A DNA stretch of 64,000 bases from an uncultured Lachnospiraceae bacterium (GCA_947632515.1 CANRPO010000007.1:1-64000); one strand, 5' to 3'. Positions 25,689 to 34,430 are shown, counted from the first letter of the stretch. The notes: generated from the letters alone by a model not told the origin. Made by a program: numbers and translations.

Positions 25689-27215
25689 ATGGGACGGAAA
25701 ACAGTCATGGAAAGAACCTGCGAGGAGATCAGGCTCCTAAAGAAAAGCGACAAATGCACCGTGCAGCTCGTGCGGGCGGAGGGCATCGAAAAGCCCTGTG
25801 TGCGCAAGACACTGGCAGGCAGACACGGCGTTTACCGCATACTGCAGGAAAAACCGCACCCCTGCATTCCCCGCATCTATGAGGTGGAGGAAGGGGAGAG
25901 CCGGACGGTGGTGCTGGAGGAATATATCGAGGGCGAGAGCCTCGGCGACAGGGCGCTGACGCCCCGCCAATGCCGGAAACTGGTGCGGGAACTGTGCGGC
26001 GTGCTGGAGTATCTGCACTGGAACAACATCGTCCACAGGGACATCAAGCCCTCCAACATTCTCATGACGCCGGACGGGCATATCCGCCTGATCGACTTCG
26101 ACGCGGCGCGGATGCCTAAGGATCTGGCGGAGCAGGACACCCATCTGCTCGGCACGAGAGGGTACGCGCCGCCCGAACAGTACGGGTTCGCGCAGACCGA
26201 CGCGCGGTCGGACATCTACGCCCTCGGCGTCACGCTGGGGCAGGCGTTCGGGAGCGCGGCGAACGATCCGCGCTACAGGAAAATTATCAGAAAATGTACG
26301 GAGCTGGATCCCGACAAGCGCTACCAGTCCGTCAGGCAGGTAAGGCTGGCGTTCGGCTTTCCGGGGAACCGGATCCTGTCGGGCGCGGGTATCGCTCTGC
26401 TCCTCCTGTGTCTTGTGGGGGGGGGAATATGGTACGGGCGGGAGCACGCTGCGCCAAATGACGGCGGCAGCGGCCTGAGAGTCCTGCCCGCGCCCGAAGA
26501 GCCGCACTGGGACGGCGACAGCGGCGTCGGCGTGTGGGGGAACGTGCCGGAGTGCGGCACAGACGGCGAGGTTGGGTATGTATACAGGGTCTATGTGAAG
26601 GAGGATGCGCAGCCGCCGGACCCCGAACATGACCAGTGGACGTATGAGGGAGACGCAAGAGGCAATTTCGGCGTGGACGGGACGACCGGACTGTATCAAA
26701 ACAGTCTCGGACAATGCCTGGAGGAGAACGGCTATTACTATTTCGCAGTGTCGGCTCAGGGGGACGGCATAACATACGCGGACAGCCCCTTTGCCGTGTC
26801 GGACGCCTTCTTGTATACGGGAGCGGACGCGCCCGTGCTGCCGGCTCCCGAAGGACTGAGATGGAACGTTATGACCGGTTCGTCATCCGCGGAATACTAC
26901 GCCTCTTGGGACAATCTGGACGACTACGCGGACGGCGACCGCTTTCACGTCTGTTTCTACGACGGGGACAACCGCCTGTTTACGGTGAATGAGTGGAGCA
27001 AGCGAGATATTATGGCCGTTGGCGGCGGCGGTGTCTGGCTCGATCAGACCATGCTCGGCGCGCAGACAAAGCGCGTGAGATTTACGGTCACCGTCTACAC
27101 TTCCAGACCCAACGAGTACCGCTCCTACTATGTGCCCGATTCCGTGCCGGAGGAATACTACAGCCCCTGGCTCGATCTGGCGGGGCGGGACGGACAGGCC
27201 GCGCCGGAGGAGTAA
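25689..27215 (+). CDS. Transmembrane Ser/Thr protein kinase with extracellular repeat domains
   Basis: The 508-aa protein has a Hanks-type kinase domain (residues ~20-215) with HRDIKPSN (catalytic D118), DFD in place of DFG (D136), GTRGYAPPEQYG activation-loop end and SDIYALGVTL. One membrane helix follows at about 227-249. The outer part has two similar units that start LPAPEEPHWD and LPAPEGLRWN, a fibronectin-like or lectin-like pair. The glycine-rich loop is degenerate, so activity is likely but not certain. A G9 tract at 26417-26425 lies within the membrane helix codons. ATG 25707 is an alternative start. Confidence 0.85.
   Translation: MGRKTVMERTCEEIRLLKKSDKCTVQLVRAEGIEKPCVRKTLAGRHGVYRILQEKPHPCIPRIYEVEEGESRTVVLEEYIEGESLGDRALTPRQCRKLVRELCGVLEYLHWNNIVHRDIKPSNILMTPDGHIRLIDFDAARMPKDLAEQDTHLLGTRGYAPPEQYGFAQTDARSDIYALGVTLGQAFGSAANDPRYRKIIRKCTELDPDKRYQSVRQVRLAFGFPGNRILSGAGIALLLLCLVGGGIWYGREHAAPNDGGSGLRVLPAPEEPHWDGDSGVGVWGNVPECGTDGEVGYVYRVYVKEDAQPPDPEHDQWTYEGDARGNFGVDGTTGLYQNSLGQCLEENGYYYFAVSAQGDGITYADSPFAVSDAFLYTGADAPVLPAPEGLRWNVMTGSSSAEYYASWDNLDDYADGDRFHVCFYDGDNRLFTVNEWSKRDIMAVGGGGVWLDQTMLGAQTKRVRFTVTVYTSRPNEYRSYYVPDSVPEEYYSPWLDLAGRDGQAAPEE
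26417..26425 (+). repeat. G9 tract in the kinase membrane-helix codons
   Basis: Nine consecutive G encode a run of glycines at residues 243-246. Slippage would leave the kinase domain intact but remove the outer sensor domain. Confidence 0.9.
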
Positions 27216-27276
27216 GGCGGGCATACGCGGAATGGAAAAACAATGCAGGACAATGCCTTGCACAAGGAGGAGGACC

Positions 27277-28089
27277 ATGTATTATCAGACTTACGATATG
27301 AGCGTGACGGGCAGCGTCGGTAAGCCCACGCTCACCACCTATCTGATCGACACGCCGGACGGGCTGCTCGTGAAGGAGCGCCCGCTGGTGCTCATCTGCC
27401 CCGGCGGCGGATATAACCACGTCTCCGCGCGGGAAGGCGAGTTTCTGGCGCTGCAGTTTCTGGCGGCGGGATCCCACGCGGCGCTGCTCAACTACTCTGT
27501 GTCGCCCGCGGTCTATCCGACGCAGCTTTTGGAGCTGGCCAGGGCGCTGGCGTTCCTGCGGGCACACGCAAAAGAGTGGAGGGTCCGCGCAGACAAGATT
27601 TTCGTGCAGGGTTCCTCGGCAGGCGGCCATCTGGCGGCGTCCCTGGGCTGTTTCTGGGAAGAAGACTTCCTCCGAGACGCTGCCGGCGCGCAGAGCGCGG
27701 AGCAGATTCGGCCGGACGGGTTGATCCTGAGCTATCCCGTCATCACGGCGGGAGAGTATGCGCACCGAGATTCCTTCGTCAAGCTGCTGGGAGATAGGTA
27801 CGAGGAACTGCTGGCCAAGATGTCCTTGGAAAATCAGGTCACGGCGCATACGCCGCCTACGTTTCTGTGGCACACTTACGAGGATCAGGCGGTGCCCGTG
27901 GAGAATTCCCTGCTCTTTATGCAGGCGCTCAGAAGGGCGGGCGTCCCATTCGAGTGCCACATCTACCCAAAGGGCTGCCACGGTCTGGGACTCGGCACGG
28001 AACTGACGTGCTCCGAAAACGGCAAAGAGCTGCAGCCGGAGGTGGCCGCGTGGGTGTCTGCGGCCGCGGCGTTTGTGATGAATTTGTGA
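27277..28089 (+). CDS. Alpha/beta-hydrolase, acetyl-esterase type
   Basis: ATG 27277 follows AAGGAGGAGG; 270 aa. The fold is of the BD-FAE/Aes class: oxyanion segment PGGGYNHVS, nucleophile S114 in GSSAGGH, Asp in HTYEDQAVP and His in KGCHGLGLG. No signal peptide, so it acts in the cytosol. Relatives remove acetyl groups from xylo- or other oligosaccharides. It follows the kinase by 61 bp and ends at a strong terminator. Confidence 0.85.
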   Translation: MYYQTYDMSVTGSVGKPTLTTYLIDTPDGLLVKERPLVLICPGGGYNHVSAREGEFLALQFLAAGSHAALLNYSVSPAVYPTQLLELARALAFLRAHAKEWRVRADKIFVQGSSAGGHLAASLGCFWEEDFLRDAAGAQSAEQIRPDGLILSYPVITAGEYAHRDSFVKLLGDRYEELLAKMSLENQVTAHTPPTFLWHTYEDQAVPVENSLLFMQALRRAGVPFECHIYPKGCHGLGLGTELTCSENGKELQPEVAAWVSAAAAFVMNL

Positions 28090-28124
28090 CTTCTTGAGAG
28101 CGACCGATGAGAGCGGCTATATGA

Positions 28125-28161
28125 GTCACCTTGTTTTCTGAGGAAAACAGGGTGGCTTTTT
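28125..28161 (+). terminator. Terminator of the esterase transcript
   Basis: Arms 28125-28138 and 28143-28156 form a 14-bp stem with two G-T pairs and a 4-nt loop, followed by five T. Confidence 0.85.
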
Positions 28162-28196
28162 CTATATAAGTGAAAAATGTAAAAAGCGGAAAAAAG

Positions 28197-28239
28197 TCTG
28201 CTGAGAGTATACCAAAAAGAAAGTAAAAGCGTGTATGAT
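28197..28239 (+). promoter_or_regulatory. Promoter block A of a repeated pair (methyltransferase gene)
   Basis: TCTGCT at 28197, AGTATACCAAAAAG after it, and TATGAT (-10) at 28234-28239. The same elements at the same distances occur before the secreted protein gene (29366-29408). The -35 position is ACCAAA, far from consensus, so an activator may be needed. Confidence 0.5.
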
Positions 28240-28304
28240 GTGAAAGAATGCAGTCAAATGCACAAAACAGACAGAGAAACTCACACAGGAGGCGGTTTGC
28301 GAAT

Positions 28305-29255
28305 ATGGAACAGAAGTGGAAACTCAATCAGGCGCCTGAGTTTGCAAAGGAAGATATTTACGATTCGGTATACCTGAATCAGTACGGCTATTACGAACTT
28401 CGCCGTAAAAATACGGCGCAGGAGCGAAACGAAAATTTTGAGGAACACTATTTTCAGGATTATGCGGGCGCGACCTATGAAAAAACCGCCTATCCGCCGG
28501 AGGAGCTGCGATGGCTGCACAATCAGATCGAGGAGCGGGCTTACGTCATAGAGCAGAATCTGGCCGCGCTCGGGAAGAATGACGCCTACACCCTGTTGGA
28601 TATTGGCTGCGGCGAGGGATTCCTGTTGCAGTTTTTTCACGAGAAAGCGAATGTCAAAGGCGTCAAGGGGATCGACATTGGCTCCTATGCCCTGCGACAG
28701 TTTCATCCCGATCTGCTGCCTTATTTCGAGCAGGGGTCGATGGAGACGCTGCTCCCGATGATGGCGGAGCGCGGCGAGACATATGACGTGGTGAATGTGG
28801 ACCGCTGTCTGGATATGGTGGACGACATCGATCTGTGCCTGCAACAGATCGGAAAAGTCATGAAAGAGCAGTCTGTTCTCGTAGTGAAGGTCGCAAACAA
28901 CTATTCCAATCTGCAGAGAATGCTGTTAAAAAGAAACGAGATGAAGGAGGAATACTGGCTGGATGACCCGGACCACACAGGTTATTTCAACAGAGAGGGC
29001 CTGATCGCGCGTCTGGAGGCGAACGGTTTCCTCTGCACGGATTTCTATGGAGATACCTTCGTGGATTTCCAGCTCGTGAATCCATACAGCAACTACTATG
29101 AAAAACCGGAGACGGGCAAAGCCGCCCACAAAGCGGCAGTCTGTCTGGAGAATCTGTTTCATGACATCTCGCTGGAGCGGACGGTGGAGATCTACCGAAT
29201 GCTGGGGGACATGGGATTTGGCAGAGAGATCGTTGGCGTGTTCCGCAAGGCGTAA
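28305..29255 (+). CDS. SAM-dependent class I methyltransferase
   Basis: ATG 28305 gives 316 aa. The Rossmann motif I is LLDIGCGEGFLLQFF at about residues 98-112, followed by an acidic GIDIG strand end and an NVDRCLDMVDD motif IV-like segment. The long N-terminal and C-terminal extensions are not assigned. It has no close partner; its promoter block is shared with the next gene. The substrate is unknown. Confidence 0.8.
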   Translation: MEQKWKLNQAPEFAKEDIYDSVYLNQYGYYELRRKNTAQERNENFEEHYFQDYAGATYEKTAYPPEELRWLHNQIEERAYVIEQNLAALGKNDAYTLLDIGCGEGFLLQFFHEKANVKGVKGIDIGSYALRQFHPDLLPYFEQGSMETLLPMMAERGETYDVVNVDRCLDMVDDIDLCLQQIGKVMKEQSVLVVKVANNYSNLQRMLLKRNEMKEEYWLDDPDHTGYFNREGLIARLEANGFLCTDFYGDTFVDFQLVNPYSNYYEKPETGKAAHKAAVCLENLFHDISLERTVEIYRMLGDMGFGREIVGVFRKA

Positions 29256-29365
29256 AGAGCGGCTAAAGGATTCATACAGTTTTCTGTCTGTCAGGAATCT
29301 GCCCCCGCATGACGGGGCGGTTCCCTCTATAGATTGCGATAAAACAGTTAAAAAAATAGCAAAAA

Positions 29366-29408
29366 TCTGCTCACAGTATACCAAAAAGCTTGAAAAAGTC
29401 TGTATACT
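29366..29408 (+). promoter_or_regulatory. Promoter block B of a repeated pair (secreted protein gene)
   Basis: TCTGCT at 29366, AGTATACCAAAAAG, and TATACT (-10) at 29403-29408; the distance from TCTGCT to the -10 is the same 37 bp as in block A. Both blocks have an A-rich upstream stretch. Confidence 0.5.
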
Positions 29409-29462
29409 CTTGAGAGTAATGTACATCATCAATATTAAAATATTGAGATTGGAGGAAAGAAC

Positions 29463-30473
29463 ATGTATAAGAAACTATTAAAAAAGATCGCCGTGTATGT
29501 TATGGCGGCGGCGCTGTGCGCGGGTATGTTCGTACCCATGCAGGCGAAGGCGGCATCGTGGACGTTTGAGGACGTGGCCGGGACATGGAATGGGAGAGGC
29601 ACCAGCGCGTATGGAACTATCACCATCGGAGAGGACGGTATGATAGACGACGGGTGGAATTCCAGACAGGGACATATGGAGTCCGGCAGTATCGAGGTAA
29701 AATATAAATATGGCGGCAAAACAGAAACGATCAGCTATAACATGTGGAAAGGGGAGAAGTCCCCTAGTGAACTGAGTGATGATGAGAATGGTAACATCTA
29801 TTGGATCATCGACAAGGACACTATAAGAAGTTGGAACATATATAAGGAGGGTGGTACGCTGTATTCTTATAATCCCTCTACCATGACGAGAATTAAGGCC
29901 GAGGCTAAGAAAAAATCCCACAAGGAGAACCCTGAGGAAGTAGCCAAGAGAAAAGCCGAGGAGGCCAAGAAAGAGGAGGAGCGCAAGGCTTTAGAGGCGG
30001 CAAGCAAAGAGGCTGCCCGCATGGCGGAGGAGGCCGCAGAGAAAGGTTTCGCTGACATGGCGCAGATGCAGGAGGCGCAGGCCGGCGGCAAATCCGCGGA
30101 CGAGTACTATAACAATGCGGTGGTGAACACGGAAGGGATCGAGGACGCGACCCCCATATCTCAGGGCGGCGGTCTGATCATCAACGGTGAGAAGACGAAC
30201 GTGACGGCGACTATCTCCAAGGTTTCGTCGTTCTATGTAAATTCCGTCCGCGCGGCGCGCGAGGGCACGGTGCTGAACGTGGTGGACGTGCAGTTCCCGG
30301 CCAAGGAGGCGGTCGCAAGTTTCTATATGCCCGGCGTAGCGCAGGGTGACGCCATCACGGCGGCGCAGTACATCGACGGGGCATGGACGGACGTGGAAGT
30401 GACGGAAGTGAGAGCGGATCATGTGGTCCTGAACCTGAAGAATAACGGCATTGTCGCTTTCCTCAAGAACTGA
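29463..30473 (+). CDS. Secreted protein with coiled-coil linker
   Basis: The 336-aa protein has a Sec signal peptide with an AKA-A cleavage site near residue 30. The mature part has a beta-rich N-domain (WTFEDVAGTWNGRGTSAYGT..., lipocalin-like ligand or cell-surface type), a charged Ala/Lys/Glu helix at about 140-200 (probably a coiled coil) and a C-terminal beta domain. No sortase signal or lipobox is seen. The N-domain's opening resembles small extracytoplasmic binding domains, but I cannot name a family. Ribosome site GGAGGAAAG is strong and a terminator follows. Confidence 0.8.
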   Translation: MYKKLLKKIAVYVMAAALCAGMFVPMQAKAASWTFEDVAGTWNGRGTSAYGTITIGEDGMIDDGWNSRQGHMESGSIEVKYKYGGKTETISYNMWKGEKSPSELSDDENGNIYWIIDKDTIRSWNIYKEGGTLYSYNPSTMTRIKAEAKKKSHKENPEEVAKRKAEEAKKEEERKALEAASKEAARMAEEAAEKGFADMAQMQEAQAGGKSADEYYNNAVVNTEGIEDATPISQGGGLIINGEKTNVTATISKVSSFYVNSVRAAREGTVLNVVDVQFPAKEAVASFYMPGVAQGDAITAAQYIDGAWTDVEVTEVRADHVVLNLKNNGIVAFLKN

Positions 30474-30515
30474 GCGAAAGCACAGACGGACAAAAAGAAC
30501 AGTAAAAGCTGATAA

Positions 30516-30552
30516 GACCTCCGGGCTGTAAGATACGCGGCCCGGAGGTTTT
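30516..30552 (+). terminator. Terminator of the secreted protein gene
   Basis: ACCTCCGGGC at 30517-30526 pairs with 30540-30549, then TTTT. Flanking AGTAAAA and TTTTACT can extend the stem. Confidence 0.85.
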
Positions 30553-30608
30553 ACTGTCTGCTTACTGCCCGCTTACTGTCTGTTTCCTGTCGGCGGCTCC
30601 GTGCAGAC

Positions 30609-30637
30609 TTTTCAAAAACGCCGTGTTGTGGTATCAT
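30609..30637 (+). promoter_or_regulatory. Probable promoter of ktrB
   Basis: TTTTCA at 30609-30614 and TATCAT at 30632-30637, 17 bp apart, with a GTGGTATCAT context like that before the 59-aa membrane gene. The leader is only about 5-10 nt, so translation may begin near the RNA end. No c-di-AMP riboswitch fits in this space. Confidence 0.4.
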
Positions 30638-30645
30638 AAATTATC

Positions 30646-32007
30646 ATGCGCAAGAGACAACTTTTTCATTTTTCCACAACCCAGACGATCATGCTAAGTT
30701 TCCTTCTCGCCATACTGGCGGGGAGCGTTCTGCTCGCGCTGCCCGTCAGCTCCGCAGACGGGGAGGCCGTTTCCTATATCGACGCGCTCTTTACGGCGAC
30801 CACGGCGGTGTGCGTGACGGGGCTTGTGACGGTGCCTACCGTCTCGACCTGGAGCGTTTTCGGACAGGCGGTGATCCTTGTATTGATACAGGTAGGCGGT
30901 CTGGGCGTCATCACGATCCTGTCCGGGCTGCTGATCGGCCTGCACCGCAGGATCGGCATCGGGGACAGAATGCTGATCCAGGACGCTTTCAATCTGAATA
31001 CCCTGTCGGGCATTGTAAAATTTATCAGGAAAGTGCTGATCGGGACGTTTGTTGTGGAGGGCGTGGGCGCGGTCCTGTATATGACGGTGTTCGTGCCGGA
31101 ATTCGGCGCGCGGGGCGTCTGGATCTCTGTGTTCAACGCCGTGTCCGCTTTCTGCAACGCGGGGATGGACATTATCTCGGAGGACAGCCTGTGCGGCTAC
31201 GCCCTGGATCCCGTGATCAATATCGTGACGTGTCTTCTGATCGTCTTTGGCGGCATCGGCTACATTGTCTGGTGGGACGTGGTCAGAGTCTGGAAGAACA
31301 GGAAAAAACTGCACGGCAGATACTTTCGCAGCCTGACGCTCCACAGCAAAATCGCGCTCTCGGTCACGGGCTTTCTGATCTTTGCGGGCGCCGCCGCTTT
31401 TTTTGTCTTTGAATATGATAATCCGCTGACCATGCAGGCGTATTCCCTGCCGGAGAAAGCGATGGCGGCCCTCTTTCAGTCGGTGACGACGAGGACGGCG
31501 GGTTTCGCCACGATCCCGCAGCAGAATCTGACGAACGCCTCGGCCATCCTCTCGTTACTGCTCATGTTTATCGGAGGTTCCCCCGTGGGCACGGCAGGCG
31601 GCGTGAAGACCGTCACCGTTGCGGTGCTGCTGGTGTCGGCGTTCGCAGCCATAAGGAACCGGGAGGAGACGTCGCTTTTTCACAGAAACATTCCGAAACA
31701 TGCGGTCGGCAAAGCTGTCGCGGTGGTGTGTATGTCGTTTTTGATCTTATTTGCCTCGACGGTCCTGCTGGCGGTATGCACGGAGGCGGACGCGCTCGAT
31801 CTCGCCTATGAGGCGGTCAGCGCGACGGCCACCGTAGGGCTGACGAGGAATCTGACGCCCGCGCTGAATATATGGGGCAAGCTCGTTATCATTATTACAA
31901 TGTATCTCGGAAGAGTCGGCCCCATCTCTCTTGTGATCGCGTTCCACACGAGAAAAGAGAGCGGCAGCATCATCAAGAACCCGACGGAGGAGATCAGCGT
32001 CGGATGA
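30646..32007 (+). CDS. ktrB: Potassium uptake channel subunit, KtrB/TrkH family
   Basis: The 453-aa protein has the four membrane-pore-membrane repeats of the KtrB/TrkH family, with pore loops such as ATTAVCVTGLVT, SAFCNAGMD, TTRTAGF and SATATVGLTRNL. The filter glycines are in place. It forms a dimer in the membrane for Na+-coupled K+ uptake and needs the RCK ring of KtrA, encoded 112 bp downstream. Confidence 0.95.
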   Translation: MRKRQLFHFSTTQTIMLSFLLAILAGSVLLALPVSSADGEAVSYIDALFTATTAVCVTGLVTVPTVSTWSVFGQAVILVLIQVGGLGVITILSGLLIGLHRRIGIGDRMLIQDAFNLNTLSGIVKFIRKVLIGTFVVEGVGAVLYMTVFVPEFGARGVWISVFNAVSAFCNAGMDIISEDSLCGYALDPVINIVTCLLIVFGGIGYIVWWDVVRVWKNRKKLHGRYFRSLTLHSKIALSVTGFLIFAGAAAFFVFEYDNPLTMQAYSLPEKAMAALFQSVTTRTAGFATIPQQNLTNASAILSLLLMFIGGSPVGTAGGVKTVTVAVLLVSAFAAIRNREETSLFHRNIPKHAVGKAVAVVCMSFLILFASTVLLAVCTEADALDLAYEAVSATATVGLTRNLTPALNIWGKLVIIITMYLGRVGPISLVIAFHTRKESGSIIKNPTEEISVG

Positions 32008-32118
32008 CGGCGTTCTCGGTTCTGCGGCAGAAAGGCAGGAAATGAAGGAAGACAGGCCGGGACTAAACAGACGGCGGAAGAGCAGAGAAAGGACAAGCGG
32101 AAGAAAGAGGCGAAGGCG

Positions 32119-32769
32119 ATGGGTATGAATAAATCTTATGCGGTGTTCGGGCTTGGCAGATACGGCCGGGCCGTGGCGAAGGAACTGGTGAAAAACGGCG
32201 CGGAAGTGCTGGCAGTCGATATGGAGGAGGAGCTTGTCAATGACGCTATCGCCGACATTCCGTACTGCAAGTGCGCGGATGTGACGGACGCGGAAGTGAT
32301 CAGGCGGCTCGGCATCGCCAATGTGGACGTGGTGATCATCGCCATGGCGACCAATCTGGAGGCCAGCGTGATGGCCACGATGCTGTGCAAGGAGATCGGC
32401 GTCCCCACGGTGATCGCCAAGTGCTCCAGCGAGATGAACTGCCGGATACTGAGCAAGGTGGGAGCGGACAGAGTCGTTTTCCCCGAGAGCGAATCAGGGA
32501 TCCGTCTGGCGAAAAATCTGCTGAGTTCCGGCTTTGTCGATATTGTGGAGCTGGCAAAAGACGTGTCCATGATCGAGCTGGACGTCAGAGCGGAGTGGGT
32601 CGGGAAGAACCTGATCGAATTAAACCTCAGACAAAAATATGGGATCAATGTGGTGGCTCTTATCCAAGACGGCAATGTCTGCGTCAACGTTGACCCCTCA
32701 ATGCCGCTCGAGAAAACCATGCGCCTTATCGTGATCGCGAATCCCGTAAAGCTGGAGCGTTTGAGGTAG
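32119..32769 (+). CDS. ktrA: Potassium uptake regulatory subunit, KtrA/TrkA family
   Basis: The 216-aa protein has an N-terminal RCK domain with nucleotide-binding GLGRYGRAVAKEL and acidic VDMEEE end of strand 2, and a C-terminal RCK_C domain from about residue 140. ATP/ADP binding gates KtrB; in many Bacillota c-di-AMP binds RCK_C and closes uptake. ATG 32119 or ATG 32125 can serve as start. It marks the left edge of the accessory island. Confidence 0.95.
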   Translation: MGMNKSYAVFGLGRYGRAVAKELVKNGAEVLAVDMEEELVNDAIADIPYCKCADVTDAEVIRRLGIANVDVVIIAMATNLEASVMATMLCKEIGVPTVIAKCSSEMNCRILSKVGADRVVFPESESGIRLAKNLLSSGFVDIVELAKDVSMIELDVRAEWVGKNLIELNLRQKYGINVVALIQDGNVCVNVDPSMPLEKTMRLIVIANPVKLERLR

Positions 32770-32825
32770 CTTTATCATGGCTGCGGAGAATTGTTGACAA
32801 GCGATGCCGCAGATGCGCTTTTTTT

Positions 32826-33321
32826 ACAGCCACATCTATCTCCAGGGCATCCGGACAGCTTGAAGATTTGGGCTTGATACAAAGAGAAAAACGGGGTGTG
32901 CATAAGGTTATTTATTCCGAAAAAAACATGGGAGCTTTTTGAAACGGCGCAAAGTTATCTGGTAAATCCTATTAAGAGAACAATTTATGTGCCAAAAGCG
33001 GAAATAGGAGAAAAACTGCTCATGAGTGGATACTCGGCACTCTCCAAATATTCGATGCTAAATCCGCCTGCCATAGAATGTTATGCTGCAAAGAGTATCA
33101 CAGCATGGGAAAAAAACGCATCGGGCAAATTGCAAAATGCAGAGGATCAGTGTGCAGTGGAATTTTGGCGATACGATCCCGGAAAACTGAGCAATGGGGA
33201 GAGCGTTGATCGACTTTCCCTCGCCTTAGCGCTCAGGGAAGACACGGATGAAAGAATAGAAGAGGCTGTAGAAGAAATGTTGGCTGACGTTTGGAGAGAA
33301 ATAGATGGTAAGAGGAATTGA
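32826..33321 (+). pseudogene. Broken winged-helix antitoxin-like gene (AbiEi-type neighbour)
   Basis: The frame starting near 32826 encodes a winged-helix stretch (TATSISRASGQLEDLGLIQREKRGVH) and stops near 32942. The downstream frame (from ~32921) continues the same protein: TWELFETAQSYLVNPIKRTIYV and SGYSALSKYSMLNPP. The frames meet at an A7 run (32920-32926), so a one-base indel is the likely lesion. The 5' end is also missing. Intact relatives sit upstream of AbiEii-like nucleotidyltransferases, as this one does. The 63 bp between ktrA and 32826 hold nothing recognised. Confidence 0.65.
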
Positions 33322-33535
33322 GAATTCGGATGCCATTATCCTGCCGGAAGATGCCGTGCTTTCCCGTTTCCGATGGATGGAGATGTGTCAAGCTTATCGG
33401 CAATTCTCGTGGATGAGGATTACAAAGGCGTGGCTGGATCTGTTGCACAGAAAATCGGAAGGCGAGCAGATTAACAGTCGGAATATACGGAAACACAAGA
33501 ACGACGTATTTCGCTTAACAGAACTTCTTGATTGA
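33305..33535 (+). pseudogene. Internally deleted nucleotidyltransferase toxin gene
   Basis: The 76-codon frame begins MVRGIEN, like the start of full-length AbiEii-like proteins, but then jumps to sequence from their C-terminus (SDAIILPEDAVLSRF, KAWLDLLHRKSEGEQINSRNIRKHKNDVFRL). A second frame over 33380-33440 encodes SSLSAILVDEDYKG, part of the same family, so there is also a frameshift. The nucleotide-binding core is absent. The start overlaps the end of the broken antitoxin-like gene by 17 nt, as expected for a former operon. Confidence 0.65.
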
Positions 33536-33645
33536 CGAGTTGAACGCTATTTATAACAAAAGTAGTGCGCAATAAATACAACACCGGGCATTATCAAATA
33601 TCCGTGCCGGCGCATGACCGGGGAAAAATTTGAATAAAAGGAAAC

Positions 33646-33684
33646 GGCCTGTTTGTTTGGAGTGGACAAGCAGGTCATTTTCTT
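33646..33684 (+). terminator. Terminator after the broken TA pair
   Basis: GGCCTGTTTGT at 33646-33656 pairs with 33666-33676 (two G-T pairs), then a T-rich ATTTTCTT. The 110 bp before it hold no gene. Confidence 0.6.
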
Positions 33685-33689
33685 ATACG

Positions 33690-33726
33690 AATCCACCCTA
33701 TTGATGAATTTGAATTTGGGTGATTT
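33690..33726. promoter_or_regulatory. Operator 1 of the abiE operon (inverted repeat)
   Basis: AATCCACCC at 33690 and GGGTGATTT at 33718-33726 are inverted arms. The whole 37-bp unit is repeated 78 bp downstream with most bases conserved. AbiEi antitoxins are known to repress their own promoter by binding two such repeats. Confidence 0.6.
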
Positions 33727-33733
33727 ACTACGG

Positions 33734-33762
33734 TTGGCTTTTCAGTGAAAATATGGTATTCT
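33734..33762 (+). promoter_or_regulatory. Promoter of the abiEi-abiEii operon
   Basis: TTGGCT at 33734-33739 and TATTCT at 33757-33762, 17 bp apart, lie exactly between the two operator repeats. Confidence 0.6.
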
Positions 33763-33766
33763 ATAT

Positions 33767-33805
33767 GAAACCACCCAACTGATGGCTTTACTTTTGGTTG
33801 GTTTC
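33767..33805. promoter_or_regulatory. Operator 2 of the abiE operon (inverted repeat)
   Basis: GAAACC at 33767-33772 and GGTTTC at 33800-33805 are the outer arms; the inner part repeats operator 1 (CACCC, GATG, TTTGG). It overlaps the likely start of transcription. Confidence 0.6.
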
Positions 33806-33821
33806 GTATAGGGGTGAGAAG

Positions 33822-34430
33822 ATGTTGGATTTGGATGCGATAAGTGCGCTTAGAAATATTTTTTCGGATTATCAATATATCATGACAACCGCCGAATTAC
33901 TGTCGGAAAAGCTGTATTATGCGGACATTCAGCGCATGTTGAAGGAAGGCTTGATCGAGAAGATCAAAAGGGGGTACTACCATTGGGTGGAAGATGCGGG
34001 TGGAAGTGAAGTCCCGATCATCAACCGCCTTTTTCCCGATGCTGTTCTGTGTATGGAAACCGCATTGTTTTATTACAGATACAGTGACCGTAATCCTGCT
34101 GAGTGGAATCTCGCAATGGATAAGAATGTTTCAAAAGAGCGCACAAGAATTGATTATCCTTTTATAAAAGTCTATCGAATGGAATCTTTTCTGCTCCCGC
34201 TTGGAGAGACAGAAGGCGAAATAGATTTTACCAAAGTCCGAATTTATGACCGAGATCGCACCATCTGCGATGTGCTGCGGAATATGAACAAGATGGACAG
34301 AGAGGTTTTTAACAAAGCAATTCAAGGATATGTGAATGATACAAAGAAAAACATTCCCAATCTTATGCGGTATGCAAAGAAACTGCGTGTGCAGAAAAGA
34401 GTAAGGGAATTGATCGGAGTGTGGTTGTAA
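33822..34430 (+). CDS. abiEi: Type IV antitoxin AbiEi family protein
   Basis: ATG 33822 follows GGGGTGAG; 202 aa. The N-terminal winged helix (IMTTAELLSEKLYYADIQRMLKEGLIEKIKRGYYHW) is the AbiEi DNA-binding domain and the rest is the antitoxin domain with RDRTICDVLRNMNKMDREVFNKAIQGYV. AbiEi neutralises AbiEii without direct contact and represses the operon. It ends with TAA overlapping the ATG of abiEii by one base. This pair looks intact, unlike most of the island. Confidence 0.88.
   Translation: MLDLDAISALRNIFSDYQYIMTTAELLSEKLYYADIQRMLKEGLIEKIKRGYYHWVEDAGGSEVPIINRLFPDAVLCMETALFYYRYSDRNPAEWNLAMDKNVSKERTRIDYPFIKVYRMESFLLPLGETEGEIDFTKVRIYDRDRTICDVLRNMNKMDREVFNKAIQGYVNDTKKNIPNLMRYAKKLRVQKRVRELIGVWL

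Noticed and set aside
30474..30645. c-di-AMP (ydaO-type) riboswitch before ktrB
   Set aside because: The space is taken by the terminator of the previous gene and the promoter, leaving almost no leader.
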